DNA of 64,000 nt from Cristatella mucedo. Its lineage: Eukaryota > Bryozoa > Phylactolaemata > Cristatellidae. The position numbers and the translations under genes are program-made. Positions 38,137-48,098 of the stretch are shown in pieces. Each line of letters opens with the position of its first letter. Position 1 is the stretch's first letter. The stretch is taken from assembly GCA_009760855.2 (NCBI GenBank), contig WPIO01000109.1, positions 719,001 to 783,000 of the forward strand. Direction: 5' to 3'. The notes under the pieces are model-generated. The model worked only from the letters and a program-made list of their open reading frames with translations. It searched no databases and was not told the origin of the DNA.

Positions 38137-38797
38137 ATGGCACGCGTCGTAATCTGGGCTGCCGTTGCCGCAATGGCCACCGGTGCCGCCGTCGGTGTAG
38201 CGTTTTACTGCTACCGCAGACGCCAAAGTGAGTAGTCCGCCGCACGAGTCGATCGCTGCCGCCCGCTCGGCCACGAAGCCGCTAACATCCGGCGGCGCTT
38301 CGGCGAACCGCGCAAGTGCGGACGGTGCGTCGTGAAGGCCTGAATCGGTTCTCCCTGCAGATCAGAAGGGGTCGAATGGCGGCATTGTGGCAGACGTAAC
38401 GAGTGCCGCTAGCCGAACTCTGCTCCGGCTGACTTCGCCGCGCGGCGGCATCCTGTTGGGCGAACGGCCGCAGTTCGCCCTCGTCGCGTCTCGCGGAGTC
38501 GTCAACTCGGCCTCGCCGTATGCTGCTCTGCTACGCTTCGCCCGGCGGCGGCCGCCGCAGCTGTACGCCCCAGCTGCGGCGGCGGCGCAGGCAGCCGAGC
38601 CGGGGCAGCCATGCCGCACGTTCCTGGATGCTGGCCGGGCCTTGGAAGCTGGGCGAGAGACTGCGCCCATTCTTCAACCAGCTCCACCTACCGGCACTGG
38701 ATTCAGTGCTGCACCGATATTCGCTGTTAGCATTTGCTTCCAGGGCAAGCGAGTTGCTAGAATAGTAGTTGTATTTATTTCTGACGTGTATGTTTAA
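38137..38797 (+). CDS. Candidate small membrane protein, two exons (predicted 175 aa)
   Basis: Exon 1 (38137-38227) has an ATG in fair context and encodes MARVVIWAAVAAMATGAAVG then VAFYCYRRRQ. That is a hydrophobic N-terminal segment followed by an Arg cluster, typical of a signal-anchor. The donor is AAA|GTGAGT. The acceptor ctccctgcag at 38351-38360 opens exon 2 (38361-38797) in matching phase 1, reading QKGSNGGIVADVTSA, then SPRGGILLGERPQFAL. Exon 2 is duplicated about 475 bp downstream. An AATAAA lies near 39306. I do not recognise the family. Topology suggests N-terminus out or lumenal and C-terminus cytosolic, by the positive-inside rule. GC-rich composition makes the exon 2 frame less certain than exon 1. 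Confidence 0.45.
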
Positions 38798-38835
38798 GGC
38801 TCTGTAGCGAACGCTTGAATTGGTTCTCTCTGCAG

Positions 38836-38990
38836 ATGCAAAGAAGTCGAATGGCGGCAATGCGCCTGAAGGAACGAGCGCTAGCCTCAGTCAGCTCCGG
38901 CCGACTTCGCCACGCGGCGTCATCCTGTTGGCTGAACGGCCGCAGTTTGGCCTCGGCTCGTCGCGCGGAGTGAACTCGGCTTCGCTGTAA
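38836..38990 (+). CDS. Duplicated, possibly alternative, exon 2 of the small membrane protein
   Basis: The acceptor ttctctctgcag is followed by a second copy of exon 2. Joined to exon 1 in the same phase it reads AKKSNGGNAPEGTSA, then TSPRGVILLAERPQFGL, and stops at TAA 38988-38990. Similarity to copy one continues beyond the stop to about 39200 (TFPDAGLALAAGQEA versus TFLDAGRALEAGRET). This is therefore either a truncated alternative C-terminus or a decaying duplicate. Confidence 0.4.
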
Positions 38991-39302
38991 GCCGCTCGGC
39001 GACGCTCCGCCGGCGGCGCCACCGCGGCAGCTGTACGCCCCAGCTGCGGCGCCGCCGCAGGCGGCAGCTCGCCGAGCAGGTGCAGACAGGAAGCACATTC
39101 CCCGATGCTGGCCTGGCCTTGGCAGCTGGTCAAGAGGCTACGCCCACTCTTCGACCAGTTCCACCGACGGCATTCGATGCTGCACCGATATTACCGTTAA
39201 TGTTTGCATGCCGACTAAGCGGGTTACTGACCAGAAGTATTCATTCCATTGAATTTTTACACGTACGTTTTGCTCGCTTTTCATCAAATACCCTACCGTT
39301 TT

Positions 39303-39311
39303 CTTAATAAA
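39303..39311 (+). promoter_or_regulatory. Polyadenylation signal candidate
   Basis: AATAAA in ttcttaataaagctt, downstream of both copies of the duplicated exon on the same strand. Confidence 0.4.
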
Positions 39312-39329
39312 GCTTAAAAATGCTTAGCT

Positions 39330-40673
39330 ATGCTAATTTCTTCGGAAACTAACTTAAACTTGATCGTTGCATCTCAAAAGAAGCATGATGCGTAATAATG
39401 AGTCTCGTTGGAGGTAACGGGACGCTGAACCTTGATGCGGCAGACTCACGTAAAAGCCAATAGAAAAGCACGCCAATGGACAAGCTGGAAGAAGCGCCGG
39501 TGCTGCAACTGCCTGAAACTAAGTATAATCCTGTTCAAAACGAGTGGGCCGCAAACGGTTTTTCGTGGGCAGGGTTTCAGTTTCCGCTGCGATATTTGCC
39601 TCTGATGGAAGCGTCGGTGCGTCGCACGGTAGCCAGTTTTGCACTCTTTTCTTTGCATGAAACCAGCGTCGCTTTTAGCCAAAAGACGCGACGAGGGCGA
39701 GGAGAGAACGCAATCGTCCGCACTTCTGCAGAGAGGTTCAGATGGAGCGGATGCTCTGGGCAGAATGTGGGGCAGCTAAGTGAGCCGAGAGTTAGAAGCC
39801 AGGATCATGCTTAGTCCCATCGGGAGACGCCTCGCAGGTCGCTGCGAGGCGTCTGCGGTAGATCTGCTCCTGGTCTCGTGCTGATTTCCCTCGATGTCCA
39901 GCTTAAGGAGAAGTAGTCCCGGCTTGCACCTTAAGCTGTCACATTAATGCTGACGCCATTAGGATATTCTAAGTGCCAGGTGCGGCGATGGATAAAATTG
40001 CACTCCCGTCTTACAATCCTACGATCGCGCCTCTCTGACAATTGTCGTTAAAACAAGCGACCGACCGCGAGAATTTCTCGTTGAAAACTCGAGAAGCGAA
40101 GAATAATGGGTTGAACGAATAACTGCGGTGCTCTGCGATTCACTGCAATAAAGGTGCAGCGTCAAAAATATTTATCGCCAAAGAGCATTTTAGATTTTAT
40201 AATTAGAAAAATGGTGTTGCGGGTTTACTCGCCAAATTTAATGCGCTTGGGCTCACTCGTTATCTCGCCATGGTTGAAAAGGGCCGGCACGGCCAGCCGG
40301 CGTTTTTGTTCTTTCAAACGGCACTGCAGCTGCCATTTTTGAATATACGTCGAAACAGTTCGGTTTTAAATTCAAATTATAAAACGCAGCATGCCGAGAT
40401 GACATAAAAAACTTGCACGGCACTGCCGAAACGCGCGCCCTTACCGTCCTCGGTTCGGTACGCCCAAACTTCAACGCGGGAGCTGCAATAAATTTGCCAC
40501 TCTCACAGTAAATTTCCTGTAGGCAGATTTTGCATTTAGCGCCTTAAATCATGGCTAGCTAATCATAAAAAGTGCTGACACGTTTAACTCACGTCTTAGC
40601 TCCAGAAAGTGCCATGCAATCAATAAAATATGGTTTGACGGCCTAGCCACGGCATCAGGAGCCACTGCACAAA
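39330..40673. other. Unassigned DNA
   Basis: One plus-strand frame at 39476-39814 starts with ATG (MDKLEEAPVLQLPETKYNP) but has no recognised domain and no splice or conservation support. A perfect 13-bp hairpin sits at 39825-39854, and the second copy of the 34.9-kb dispersed block at 40212-40350. Confidence 0.35.
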
Positions 40674-40703
40674 CAGCAGCAGCAGCAGCATCAGCAGCAG
40701 CAT

Positions 40704-40760
<57 letters not shown>
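40674..40760. repeat. CAT-interrupted (CAG)n trinucleotide repeat
   Basis: The structure is (CAG)5 CAT (CAG)3 CAT (CAG)19. It lies in a minus-strand frame that would read poly-Ala, but no gene context supports translation. Confidence 0.95.
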
Positions 40761-40762
<2 letters not shown>

Positions 40763-41452
40763 CATTTGAGCCCAGGCGCTGACCCATGTTGAGAAGCTGC
40801 CATCTGCTGCGAAGTTAAAAGTTTATCTGGCACCTCGGAATAATCAGCTATTCCTCAACAAAGACTGCAAGTAATCGTGTGAGGCCAGGATTGGCCATCA
40901 AATTATCAGACATAGGTTGCATCAAGGGTGTTTATATTCAAAGCTGCAGAGTGGCCGCCTTCTAATTAACGCAAGAGCAGACATTGGTTGCATTTGGAGT
41001 CATTTAAAAGATTATGCAGTTTTCTTGTTGGCTGTTGAAGCTAAGAATTGACACTTGGTACGATGTAGGATAAATTAAAATATGAAATTATGGCAAATAA
41101 AAGAGCCCAGACGTAGGTAAGAAATAAGGACAGCTGATTTTGACACCGCTTTTCACGTATCAACAGAAGGGTTCTGTTGGCTTTCACCATTGTTGAAGCA
41201 GCCGGAAATAAAGAATTTTGTAACAAAGAATGGGATCACATAACCTAAGTCATGAGGAAAAATCACCTTACTGCTGGATTAATACTTCGAAAACATTTTA
41301 AAATAAGTTTCTGAGAAGCTAAGAGTATTCATTCGAACTTTCAAATCGTCAATTTCTTTGTCAACTTTCATTTGTCAATGAAAAGTGGCTGCTATTTGGT
41401 TTAGAAAGAGTCAGGGTTAGCTAGGCATGGCAGACTTTATGTTATTATTTTC
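40761..41452. other. Unassigned AT-rich DNA
   Basis: No gene or repeat recognised. Confidence 0.4.
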
Positions 41453-41645
41453 TGATGAGCCGTAATGGCACACTAGGTAAGGCGGTTCCTTTCATTACCT
41501 AGGTACCGAGGTGGTGGGTTCGATTCCTGTGGTGGGCGATCCTTTATCGCCACTGCAAGCGGTGGTGATGGCCGTAAAGGCTCTTCAGTCGCTATACAAA
41601 AAGAGGCTGGTTAATCAGCATCAGGTTAAGCAGCTACGATTTTTT
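41453..41645 (+). mobile_element. SINE-A, tRNA-derived
   Basis: Complete A box (tggcacactaggtaaggcgg), B box (gtgggttcgattcctg), body and 3' end. The terminal segment has a small internal duplication (aatcagcatcaggttaagcagc). Confidence 0.85.
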
Positions 41646-42004
41646 TATTCCTCAGACTTTTCTTTTATACAATTCACATTGAGAAATTAAAAAAATTAAT
41701 ATATGTAATGTTTTACATAATTATATATATTTTACATAATAAGCTTTATTCCCAATATATATTTTTAAATGCTTTAACTTATTCGTATGAAAATTAAATC
41801 TTCTACCTTTATTTATCTCCAATAATCTGTAGGGGCAGCAGCTGTGTTTAGTTTGTATGTTTACTCACATTGTTTTTGAATCATTTTCTTGAAAAACCTA
41901 ACGATCAAGTTGAACTGCTTGTAACTAACTGTACGCTACATTTTGGAATAGGGCCCACGGATGTATCTGACGAGAGGAGCAATTATTTTTCTTACATAGT
42001 AATC

Positions 42005-42262
42005 CCAACTCTTGTCACAGCATTTAGCGGGTCCATGTGATTTGTCCTTTGCGTGCTTATGCATGCTGATACCGTGCATATTACCACTAACCGCATTTGC
42101 GTGCTGACGCTGTGCACGTCCTCTCTAATCACGTTATGCTTGTTGTCTTGAGAATGCTACCACAAACTATTCGATCGTTCTTCCTTTGCACCGAATGTAA
42201 AGTGCTTAGAAAGATGTTGAGCTCTCTCAGGTCGCTATAAAAATGTGTTATTATTATGATAA
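42005..42262 (+). mobile_element. LINE-A 3' UTR and tail
   Basis: Starts with the coding end (acagcatttagcgggtccatgtgat) and runs through the 3' UTR to the tail and an ATTATTATGATAATAA end. Confidence 0.75.
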
Positions 42263-42885
42263 TAAACTCGAAATGAGGCTGCGGACACGTCGAAGTTTCT
42301 CCTGCCTTGTTAAGTAGCACAAAGTACGCACAGAGTTACTGAGCTGCCTAGTGATGAATGAAACGCATGCAGCATTTCGAGATGGGATCAATAGAATACG
42401 CCTATTAAGGAAGACAGTTTTGTTTGAGGCAGCGAAGCGTGCGCGAACGTAAACCGTTGAGATGCTCAGAAAACAAGGCACCGAGCGCGAGAAGGTCGCA
42501 AAATAGCAACTAGCCCGAGCTACTTTCCTCAGTGCCAGGCCGCTGCAACAACGTCTCTGTAGTGTCGGCTTCGGAAGTTGTGAACACCGCATGTGCCTAG
42601 GGCGAAGCTTCTAGAGCTGCGTGAATGCACAAGATGGACGCTAGGGCGTTCATTTAAGCAGACGTGCACATGGACGGACGTCAAGCTATGTGAAAGGGAC
42701 AACGCTTGCTTGTTTGCAACGCGTCGAAGCTGCCGTCAAGCGGAACGCTGTAGCACATACATCTCCAACTAAGCTATGAGCAGCTGGCAGCGCGCGACGA
42801 GAAAATTTCCGATATGTTCAACAGAGTGGCGAGAGCGGACACTTCATTTAGCTCTATTTGACACTTGAAGGCTTTCTCAATATTA
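42263..42885. other. Unassigned DNA
   Basis: A minus-strand frame is open for about 110 codons near 42254-42592 without recognisable motifs. Not called as a gene. Confidence 0.35.
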
Positions 42886-42890
42886 AGGAG

Positions 42891-43198
42891 TGTAGTTTGG
42901 CTCGCACATCAGAGAGCCAGCCGATGAACAACGCCAACGGTTTATTGCTCAAGGCACGGAGCCGCAAGACGCACGACTGCCTTCGCCCCTTTCTCACACT
43001 TGAGTCTCCTCTCTTCGACTCCCGCTGTCCTTTGGCCGACCCCGATGGTGAATCCGCCATCTGTTCACCAGCGGGTTATCGGCATGTGTCAACGCCTCAT
43101 TAGAAGCGGACCACAGCTGTGCACAGGCCCCTCTCGAGGATGCTCCCACCAGCTGTTGAGGAAAGGAGTGGTACCAGCCCGCATGCAATCGAACTACG
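42891..43198 (-). repeat. LTR, downstream copy of the element
   Basis: About 308 bp. It starts TGTAGTTTGGCTCGC at the outer edge, and its inner edge ends gaactac. The AATAAA complement lies at 42941-42946. A few substitutions separate it from its partner at 44320. Confidence 0.85.
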
Positions 43199-43736
43199 CG
43201 CCCCTTGACCTTAAGGTCACAAGTTTGCAGCATCCACACATGCAGCTGCAATGTACAGGGCAGCATTGAGCGAGCCAAGCCTCTGCAAATGTGACACTAC
43301 ACATGCAGTGCTATATCGGCATAGCAGCAAACATCAATAGCTGACCCCACAGGCGGGCTGGCTACCTTACAGCTGCTCGCAGGAGGCGCGCTGGTTCACG
43401 GCCTTTCGAGACCAGCCGGCAATGTGAGCCGCCGGCCATCGTCGCCGAGCTGACGTCCACCTCCACCGTCTTGCTGACCTCGGCCTCCGTCGCTCCATCC
43501 AATTCTGCCGCCGCGTCTACGACATGCGCAGCTGCTTCTCCGGCCTGCACAGCCCCTCCAACCTTCACAGTCTCTCCGTCCCGAGCTGACTCCCCGAGCT
43601 GCACACACTCTCCGGCCTGCGCCGTGTCACAGCCCATCGGCTGGTCGCAGGCCAACGTCACCTTCATGGCTTGCGCTCCATCGCATTCCAATGCCTGTGT
43701 CGCAGACGCCGCCAACTCTGTCGCAGACACCGCCGC

Positions 43737-44305
43737 CTACCTAGCGGACGCCGCCGCCTTCCAAGCGGACACCACCACCTCTCCGTGCATCGCCTCACTC
43801 TCTGTTGCCTCAACCACACTGCTGACCGTTGCCTCGCACAACGCCGTTGCTTCGCGGAACACCGTCACAGCCTGACCAACCGTCACCGCTTTGAGAGCCG
43901 TTGCCTGCCTCCACTGCGTGGCAGCCTGGCAAGCCTCTGTCGCCCGGCACACCGTCGGTGATCGCTGCTGCCACCTCCGGTCGCTCCTGTCGGCCCTCTC
44001 AGTCCGACCAGCCTTTACCCGATCAGCGTGCAGCAACCTCGCTCTACCGGCCCGCGAGGCGAATGCCCTCACTAGGGCCTCACGAAGTTTGGCATAGTCA
44101 TCCTGCACTACCTGCGGGAGACTCGAGGCAAACGTGAAGTGAAGCCTTGCATCGCAAGGAGCAAAAATAAGTGCCACTCACTCCGTTCGTAGCCACTTTT
44201 CTCGATCTCCCGCTCGAAGTTCAGCAGCCAGCCAACAAAGTCTCCGAAGCCATCGAAGCTTTGGGACGCTGCACAAGACATCTCCAAAGGCGTCATCGGC
44301 TCCAT
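43737..44305 (-). pseudogene. Gag-like ORF of the LTR element, frameshifted
   Basis: The first part from ATG at 44305 has FDGFGDF, W, and LLNFEREIE, a pattern usual at the start of the gag capsid-like domain. The second frame (from about 44177) continues with LPQVVQDDYAKLREALVRAF, also typical of that domain. The two must have been one frame. Beyond it the product is low-complexity (QATALKAVTVGQAVTV). No zinc knuckle is visible. Confidence 0.6.
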
Positions 44306-44319
44306 CCCACGAAATAGCT

Positions 44320-44633
44320 TGTCGTTTGGTTCGCATGTCAGAGAGCTAGCCGACGAATAACGCCGACAGTTTATTATCCAAGGCACGGAGCCGCAAGACG
44401 CACGACTGCCTTCGCCCCTTCTCACACTCTAGTGTCCTTTCCTCGACTCCCGCTGTCCCCTTGGCTGACCCCGATGGTGAATCCACCACCTGTTCACCAG
44501 CGGGTTATCGGCCTGTGTCAACGCCTCGTTAGAAGCGGACCACAGCCGTGCACAGGCCCCTCTCGAGGATGCTCCCACCAGCTGTTTAGGAAAGGAGCGG
44601 TACCAGCGGTAGCCCGCATGCAATCGAACTACA
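44320..44633 (-). repeat. LTR, upstream copy of the element
   Basis: About 314 bp, ending in gaactaca followed by the target duplication. It has a small insertion (agcggt) relative to the other LTR. AATAAA complement at 44370-44375. Confidence 0.85.
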
Positions 44634-44638
44634 AGGAG

Positions 44639-45354
44639 TGCTAAAGTTTTTAAAGGCTGCTTACGGCTGTATATTTAAAAAAATCAAATATTGTGAAAAA
44701 AACTCAGCTGCTAAAGATTTGGAAAAAGGATGATTAGCTTCTAGCTACGCCTTCCACTGCATCGCTTTGATATGTGCCAAATGCATTCAGGTTTAGCAAT
44801 GACAGTCAGATTTGAGTGCTTTTCTAGCTCAGGGGGTGCGCAGGTGCAATCAATTGACCCGCAGTTTTACTGCGCATAAAAGTAAGCGACAAAACTCAGC
44901 AGCCAGACTTGGTCGATAGTTTGGTGCAGCTAAGAAGTGTGGGCGAATAAATGCATAGAATATTCTCAACATATTATATATATTTGTAATAAAATAAAAT
45001 ATAATATTCTAATATATAATATATAATATATAATATAGTATATAAATAATGTATAGAATATATGTGGGTGAATAAATGCCTCGGAGAGAGACCGGGCTTG
45101 TCGATTTAGGAGGCCGTACTCGCTTTGCAATATCATTGTAAGCTAGATAATTGTCTAACGAAATTGCTTCACTTCGGTGTGGAATAGCAGAATAGCATTA
45201 GCTTTAAACATTAAGTGGAAGACATTTTTCTCGACAGCGCTCCAAGATTCTTAAGCTCGGTCCAGCCGCTTTAGCGACGTCACGGAATCTGACGTCAGCG
45301 CCACTTCACCTTTCGACATGCGGTGGTGGCAGCCGGTAATAACTCTTCTTTCAG
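44639..45354. other. Unassigned DNA with a TA-rich island
   Basis: 44970-45065 is a TATAAT-type low-complexity tract. Nothing else recognised. Confidence 0.45.
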
Positions 45355-45600
45355 CACGGGCCGCGCTACCGTTCCGGTCGGGCTGTCCGGAGAAATTCAA
45401 GGCGCTGACGCTGCCATCTTCAACAGCGGAAAGGCGACTGGCAAGTGGAATAGCGTGTCTGGTAACGACTGCTCTCGGCAACGCCAGCTGGCAGGATGCC
45501 AGCGAATACTGTCAGAGCATCGGCGGCCATCTGGCGTCGTTCGGCGATCCCGAGCTCTACAAGAAATCAGCGGACTCTCTGTTCGCGTCAGTCGGCGACG
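45355..45600 (+). CDS. Exon encoding the first half of a C-type-lectin-like domain
   Basis: Acceptor cttctttcag at 45345-45354 and donor GTAAAG at 45601; phase 1 at both ends, 246 bp. The frame reads SGCPEKFKALTLPSS, then ACLV and NASWQDASEYCQSIGGHLAS, then FGDPELYKK. The W-x-DA-x-x-x-C-x-x-x-GGHLAS pattern is characteristic of the start of C-type lectin folds. The second half is not in this exon. A different frame over the first half reads AAIFNSGKATGKWNSVSG, which resembles a lectin-domain end, so an indel or overlapping exon is possible. Confidence 0.6.
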
Positions 45601-46459
45601 GTAAAGTGCTTTAATTTTGATTCGCCGTAGGCCTAGCTAGGCTTTGCGAGCTCTAACGCACAAGATGATAAAAATTACATGCATTCTATAAATTTGTTTG
45701 AAAGACCGAGCGATCGAGGACCGCGCTCTTTCCGATGACCAGGCGCGTCGGTTGAGCGGCGGTCCTCTCTAAGCGTGCCCCGTCGACACACCGGCCCGAT
45801 AGTTTCCGTCCTTCTTTACGTGCCGAGAAGAACAAGGAGGTCGAGCCTCTGGCGGTAATCGCACCGCACCCTCCTCCTTCCAGTGCGGTCGCTCATGCCG
45901 AAGCTCTGCACCTATCGCGCGCGGTCGGACGAAGGACGTCCGTTAGATCCGTCCCCCGGCACCTCGACGAATGCAATTCTAAACGCCCGCCGAGGTGGAG
46001 CACCGACAATCCGTATCCGAGCCGGCCGTTAAAAGTTCTCACCTCAGCGACCCATCGACGAGCCGGCGGCCAAGACGTCAGAACCCACGTGACGGGTTAC
46101 GCCCCTAGCGTGAACCTGTTGTGCGGCAGCGAAGGACAGAGACGGCCCCTGCCGCTTGTGGAGCTCGGTGAATGCCTGGCCTGCACGATGCGACCTGGCT
46201 AGTGCGTGACCTTGGCAGACACTCGCTTGGACGGGCATGTTTCAGACCGGCCATGTTGGAGAGAGCCGCCCCCTGTCGCCCCTGCATCCGGCGGCGCCAG
46301 AGTTGCTTCGCGGTGTCTTCAAAGCGACAGTCGACGGATGAATCACCCGTTAGCCGATACTCGAGGTTGCTGCTCGCTAACTAACTAGCCGAGAAAACGT
46401 AGTTCAGCCGGTCAGCACGCGGATTAGCTTTCTTTTTAATTTGAAATTAAAGGCGGGCC
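45601..46459. other. Unassigned GC-rich DNA
   Basis: Intron or intergenic sequence. No exon with good borders and matching phase was found. Confidence 0.4.
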
Positions 46460-46654
46460 TTGATTAGTCGAGTACTGCAGTGCCGAACGCTCGGCGTAGG
46501 AGGCGTACTAAACCGCTCTCCGAGCGGCGATGCCAATTGCCGAGAGCTCGGTTTGCTCGCTGTGCAATAAGCAGGTCGCCTCACGCACAGCAATGTTTCT
46601 GGAGTTATCCTACTTACCGTTACCTAGAAGTAGCGAGCTACAAAATTTAATTCA

Positions 46655-46772
46655 TCTACATAACGCCCCAAGGGAACTTAATATCTATTCAGGCGCTTCA
46701 CGTATGCCTCGGGACTCGAGCCCACGACCTCAGTCAGACCTTGGTCGGAGCGAGCACCTTAACCGCTGGAGC
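46655..46772 (-). mobile_element. SINE-B, tRNA-derived with LINE-A tail
   Basis: The reverse complement has an A box (agcggttaaggtgctcgctcc), a B box (gtcgtgggctcgagtcccg) and the tail gcgcctgaatagatattaag, ttcccttggggcg. The 5' edge is cut off near cagcgg. Confidence 0.8.
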
Positions 46773-46925
46773 TCACTGACGTCAACCGGACCGAGATGCC
46801 TAGCACAAACAGAAGATTTCACCGGACTTTATTCTCAATCGCACAAGGTGTCGCTTCGCATATCGAGCTCGGTGTTATCCCGCACTTATCGCGAACGCCT
46901 TCGAAGACAAACCCGCGGACATTGT

Positions 46926-47087
46926 ACTATACGCCGGGCTCTACTGTAAAAGGAATAGCTAGAAACGCCGGTTCATGCTCCCCGCGGCCTCAGGAGAAAA
47001 ACCTCGCGCCCCCACGAACGCCGCTCCAACGGAGAGGCGTCCGCAAAACCATGTGGAACAATATTTATTTCCTTCATCCTAACTCGG
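46926..47087 (+). repeat. Left arm of a 160-bp inverted repeat
   Basis: From tatacgccgggctctac to ccttcatcctaa. The reverse complement occurs at 47936-48098 with only a handful of differences. Confidence 0.85.
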
Positions 47088-47467
47088 AGCGAGAGCAAAC
47101 AACCCCGTTCGCCTACACAAAATTGTCTGCACGCTCAGACGGTCTCTCGTCTGTCGTCGGCAGAATACCTGACTCAGGACGTCCTGCCGTCGTCGATAGG
47201 TGGGCAGGGTTCGTGCCCAGCTCCGTGCGCGGCGAAGGTTCAAAGCCGCGGCGAGTTGCTGTGGCTGGCGGACTGAGCACCACTCACGCTCTCTCTCCGA
47301 GAAAGTTATCTCGGCTGAACGCCCTCGGCTGCTGGTGCGCTTGAGCACTTAGCCTCGAGCACTTAGCCTCGAGCGCTGGAACCGGTCCCTTCTCTCACTC
47401 TCTCCCGACTCTCCAACTCGCTCGCCACCGGAGCTTCAACTCCTTAAATAGCTTGGGCTATCCGTAA

Positions 47468-47535
47468 TAATAATAATAAATTTGTATAACGCCATCAGTG
47501 AACTTTTTGATAGGCACTTTACAAATGCTGTATCC
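47468..47535 (-). mobile_element. LINE-A 3' tail
   Basis: A TAATAATAATAA tract followed by the diverged reverse-complement tail (tataacgccatcagtgaac, ggcactttacaaatgctg). Confidence 0.6.
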
Positions 47536-47812
47536 GTATCCTTCTCAGGCCCGACGCAAAAACCGCTGCTGAAACGCACGTTCCTCAACTAACGCATCTG
47601 AGCCCGATGGCGGTAATCCGGGTTACCAAATATCCGCAAGTAGAATCGCAATACATTATTTATTTTGTGGATAGCTGCTCTAAAAATAGAGCGTTTCGAA
47701 GTTAAAAACTCCGTTGACCTGATTCAGGAGCAGCGCCCGTCGGAATCACGTCGCAGCAATCTGAAGAACGGTATGCGCAAGAGCTCAGTGAAAGGATGCA
47801 CGCTATGGTTAA

Positions 47813-47925
47813 TAATAATAATAATAATAATAATAATGCACTTAATAAAGCACCCTAAGAGAACTCAATCTCTTTCTAGGCGCTTTACATTTGCTGCAAA
47901 GGGAAATGCAATCGAAAGGTGCTGT
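47813..47925 (-). mobile_element. LINE-A 3' tail
   Basis: A TAA run (47813-47837) followed by gcacttaataaagcaccc and gctttacatttgctgcaaagg. Truncated after about 110 bp, right beside the inverted-repeat arm. Confidence 0.7.
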
Positions 47926-47935
47926 TCTCGCTCCA

Positions 47936-48098
47936 AATTAGGGTGAAGGAAAGAAATTTTGTTCCACGTAGTTTTGCGGACGCCTCTCCGTTGGAGCGGC
48001 GTTCGTGGGGGGCGCGAGGTTTTTCTCCTGAGGCCGCGGGGAGCATGAACCGGCGTTTCTAGCTATTCCTTTTACAGTAGAGCCCGGCGTATAGGAAA
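47936..48098 (-). repeat. Right arm of a 160-bp inverted repeat
   Basis: Reverse complement of 46926-47087. The high identity suggests recent duplication or gene conversion. Confidence 0.85.

Larger units (their letters stand above)
42886..44638 (-). mobile_element. Compact LTR retrotransposon, gag-only, with 5-bp TSD
   Basis: Two direct repeats (42891-43198 and 44320-44633) flank 1.12 kb of internal DNA. The outer ends are TGTAGTT and AACTACA, and the duplication AGGAG flanks both sides (42886-42890, 44634-44638). The LTRs carry AATAAA on the minus strand, so the element points left. On that strand a gag-like frame begins 14 nt after the upstream LTR (MEPMTPLEMS, then FDGFGDFVGWLLNFEREIEK). 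It shifts frame near 44170 into FASSLPQVVQDDYAKLREAL and continues into an Ala/Thr/Val-rich region broken by one TAG. No protease, RT or integrase is present, so it is non-autonomous. Confidence 0.85.
46460..47460 (+). repeat. Dispersed repeat, unclassified, copy 1
   Basis: The part at 46460-46640 (gccgaacgctcggcg, gcaggtcgcc, acagcaatgtttctgg) matches 57360-57545. Both copies are followed by an aatgaaggattt/agaagatttcaccggacttt-type block. A SINE-B is inserted at 46655. The 46926-47087 part also appears inverted at 47936-48098. Perhaps an LTR or DNA transposon; not classified. Confidence 0.45.

Noticed and set aside
39476-39814. 112-codon ATG-initiated plus frame (MDKLEEAPVLQLPE...)
   Set aside because: No domain, duplication or splice evidence; kept only as a note in the intergenic entry.
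43000-43269. Protein frames inside 42.9-43.2, 44.4-44.6 and 63.4-63.7 kb that resemble one another
   Set aside because: They are similar because they are copies of the same LTR, not because of a gene family.
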